Source: Nocardia kruczakiae NBRC 101016
GTDB lineage: Bacteria; Actinomycetota; Actinomycetes; Mycobacteriales; Mycobacteriaceae
Length of the DNA: 64,000 bases
Reading direction: 5' to 3'
NCBI RefSeq assembly: GCF_001612965.1
Contig: NZ_BDBL01000002.1
Coordinates: 124,001-188,000, forward strand
Position 1 is the stretch's first letter. Every line of letters starts with the position of its first letter. Under the pieces are notes generated by a model. That model saw only the letters and a program-made list of their open reading frames with translations, was not told the DNA's origin and made no database searches. The position numbers were made by a program, and so were the translations under genes. Below, one piece after another: positions 62,297 through 64,000 of this stretch.

Positions 62297-63064
62297 TCAC
62301 AATTCCGGCTTCACCATCCGAGTGACCTGCTTGCGCAGGAAGTTCGGGGCGAAACGTCGTGCCAGCCACAGCGGCTTGGCGGGGCCGGGGAAGATGAACA
62401 GCGGCGCCTTCGGGTCGGCGACGGCGCGTTCGGCCGCATCCAGCACCCGGTCCGGGGTGATGCCCTTCTGGCCTGCGACCACCGCCTCGTTGGCGGCCCG
62501 AATGCCGTCCAGCAGAGGGGTTTCCACGATCGGCGGGCAGATCGAGATCACCCGGACCCCGGTCCCGTTCAACTCCTGCGCCAGCGCTTCGTGATAGCAG
62601 ACGACGGCGAATTTGGAGGCCGAGTAGGCGGCCAGGCCGGGCGAGGGCAGCCAGCCCGCCACCGAGGCGAACAGCACCAGGGTGCCGCGACCGGCCTTCT
62701 TCATCTCCGGCACGATGGCCTGGCAGATATTGATCGTGCCGCCGTAGTTGATGTCCATCACCCGGCGCATATCCGAAACATCGTGCGTCAGAGCCGATCC
62801 CACTCGGCACAGCGCGGCCGCGTGCACGACGTGCTCGATCGGGCCGAGGTCGGAGCGGACCTTGTCGACCACCGCTCGTACCGCCTGATCGTCGGCGACA
62901 TCGCAGGTGTAGGTGCTCATGTTCGGTGAGCGCCGGGCCGTCTCGGCCAGGCCGGTCTCGTTGATGTCGAGTGCGGCCACCCGATACCCCCCGGCCGCCA
63001 GCCGCTGGGCCGCCATGCGCCCCATACCGCTGGCCGCACCGGTCACCACTGCCGTCTTGCTCAT
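62297..63064 (-). CDS. SDR family oxidoreductase
   Basis: A 255-residue classical SDR: TGAASGMG cofactor motif (8-15), catalytic Ser in FASVAGW and YSASK. Asp after beta-2 (ALDINE) suggests NAD(H). The C-terminal extension (PLWLARRFAPNFLRKQ) is seen in SDRs of lipid or steroid metabolism. The ATG overlaps the stop of the upstream acetoacetate-decarboxylase-like gene (ATGA), so they form an operon. Confidence 0.9.
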   Translation of the reverse strand: MSKTAVVTGAASGMGRMAAQRLAAGGYRVAALDINETGLAETARRSPNMSTYTCDVADDQAVRAVVDKVRSDLGPIEHVVHAAALCRVGSALTHDVSDMRRVMDINYGGTINICQAIVPEMKKAGRGTLVLFASVAGWLPSPGLAAYSASKFAVVCYHEALAQELNGTGVRVISICPPIVETPLLDGIRAANEAVVAGQKGITPDRVLDAAERAVADPKAPLFIFPGPAKPLWLARRFAPNFLRKQVTRMVKPEL

Positions 63065-63738
63065 CGAACCTCCACCGCGTCTTCGAAAGTCATGCGCAGC
63101 AGTCCGATCCGGCTGCTGAAGAGTGCGCGCTTGGGCAACCCCAGGGCACGCATCTGTTCGGCGACGGGGTGATCGCCGAGCTCGATCCTGGTGCCGCCCA
63201 GCCCCATTCGCACCTGCGACGGGTTCATCACCCACGGGGTGCGGCGCAGGATGCCGTCCATATGGGTGTAGGCCGCGATCGACGCACCGCCCATTCCGCC
63301 CGGTGACGGCACACCGCCACCGACTTCCATCGCCACCACCAGACGGTCGTCGATCCGCACCTCGCAGCGCTTGCCACGACGCACCGGCGTGATCCGGATA
63401 TCGGCGATCTCCTTGGGAAAACCCCAGATCTCGCGGCCGGCGGCGCAGGTGAAGGTCTGGTTCACCGGCAGCCACGGGATGTAGACGCCGAGGTCCTTGT
63501 CCCGGCCGCGCACCATCAGGGTGAGGCCGAATTCGTGATACGGCCCCAGGTCGCCGTCCACGTATCGCACGAAAACCAGCGAGCACACCCCGCGCCCGGC
63601 GACCGTGAGTGGTTCTAGTCCGGTCGGCGCCACGATCTCCCGGGCCGCCCCCGCGTCGACGAGAAATGTCGCCGCACAGGCGTCGGCGTCGCGGATCTCG
63701 ACCGGCATCCTGACTTTTTCACCGAGTACGGAATGCAC
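63061..63738 (-). CDS. Acetoacetate decarboxylase-like protein
   Basis: A 225-residue ADC-superfamily protein. YHEFGLTLMV and FPKEIADI give the conserved core, the latter with the Lys expected as Schiff-base residue. Members decarboxylate beta-keto acids or perform related chemistry. A GGAGG site lies 9 bases upstream of the GTG at 63738 but touches the ATG at 63747, so the GTG is preferred. A perfect KstR consensus is 18 bases upstream. Confidence 0.85.
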   Translation of the reverse strand: MHSVLGEKVRMPVEIRDADACAATFLVDAGAAREIVAPTGLEPLTVAGRGVCSLVFVRYVDGDLGPYHEFGLTLMVRGRDKDLGVYIPWLPVNQTFTCAAGREIWGFPKEIADIRITPVRRGKRCEVRIDDRLVVAMEVGGGVPSPGGMGGASIAAYTHMDGILRRTPWVMNPSQVRMGLGGTRIELGDHPVAEQMRALGLPKRALFSSRIGLLRMTFEDAVEVR

Positions 63739-63755
63739 CGCTGTCATCCTCCAAG

Positions 63756-63769
63756 TAGAACACGTTCCA
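63756..63769 (-). promoter_or_regulatory. KstR operator upstream of the ADC-SDR operon
   Basis: TAGAACACGTTCCA matches TnnAACnnGTTnnA at every fixed position. It stands 18 bases before the start codon, so the repressor would cover the promoter or leader. Confidence 0.75.
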
Positions 63770-63960
63770 ATTTGATTGCACAGACCTTCTCGTCCCCGAA
63801 ATCCCACTCACCGAGACGGTCCGCTCCCGCGGCCGCGGTGTCGCGCCCGGCCGACCAGCCCGGCCGCATCCGGCCGCACGACGACGCCCGAACGCACCGA
63901 GGCCGCCCCGGGTCGAGCGCGAGCACTCGAATCGGGACGGCCGGCGGCGATGCGGTGGAT

Positions 63961-64000
63961 TCAGGAGCCGACGGTGTAGGTCGGCGGGTGGGATTCGGCA
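63961..64000 (-). CDS. 3' end of a gene running off the right edge
   Basis: The last 40 bases on the minus strand read AESHPPTYTVGS then stop TGA. This looks like the C terminus of a coding region that starts outside the window. Too short to identify. Confidence 0.35.
   Translation of the reverse strand, partial: AESHPPTYTVGS

Overview
The window is high-GC actinobacterial chromosome. It most likely comes from a mycolic-acid-containing relative of Nocardia or Rhodococcus. The evidence is a WhiB4-type regulator, a mycolic-acid cyclopropane-synthase-family methyltransferase, orthologues of mycobacterial NmtR/CtpJ, MarP, Ssd, PonA2 and EchA19, KstR-type operators, many GTG starts, and at least nine genes whose start codon lies 6-7 bases after a -10 box (leaderless mRNAs). 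From about 15.5 to 49.7 kb the gene order follows, from memory, the Mycobacterium tuberculosis Rv3644c-Rv3683 block, with some genes missing. The flanks are more accessory.

Region 1 (0-15.4 kb, variable): a truncated class-V aminotransferase, small membrane proteins, a TetR/SDR divergent pair with an operator, an L,D-transpeptidase, the nickel/cobalt sensor-pump pair nmtR/ctpJ, a CmaA-like methyltransferase followed by the orphan tail of an alpha/beta hydrolase, a multi-pass membrane serine/threonine kinase next to an FHA-FHA-ABC exporter (Rv1747-like), and a Tat-exported GH43-like protein. A fragment of a second L,D-transpeptidase lies between kinase and exporter.

Region 2 (15.5-30.3 kb): tRNA-Thr, holB, a 15-bp tandem repeat, topA, cspA, an MrfA-like helicase, and a seven-gene Flp/Tad pilus operon headed by ssd. 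Two small RNA candidates flank the HAD phosphatase gene: a 6C RNA on the minus strand and an Ms1-like RNA on the plus strand. Both sit where their mycobacterial counterparts are known.

Region 3 (30.3-49.7 kb): a degenerate Fic-fold protein, acs, nhaA, a holin-like membrane protein, an EphE-like hydrolase, marP, a CoA NUDIX hydrolase, a thioredoxin-like protein, nth, crp, a metallo-beta-lactamase-fold hydrolase, RidA, two ArsA/GET3-like ATPases, whiB4, ponA2, yqeY and a metallophosphoesterase. These cover redox and acid stress, cell-wall synthesis and cAMP-responsive regulation.

Region 4 (49.7-64 kb, accessory): a proline-rich membrane protein, tRNA-Pro, a repeat protein (PPQNQDVPLW units), LtrA, an orphan substrate-binding lipoprotein divergent from a non-haem iron oxygenase, a methyltransferase, a cobalamin riboswitch with its nickel/cobalt permease, a secreted lipase, and a likely sterol-catabolism end section (aldehyde dehydrogenase, EchA19, SDR, acetoacetate-decarboxylase-like) carrying two KstR-like operators.

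No CRISPR array, insertion sequence, prophage or complete novel defence locus was seen. The most interesting items are the sRNA pair, the degenerate Fic protein, the unusual kinase and the repeat structures.
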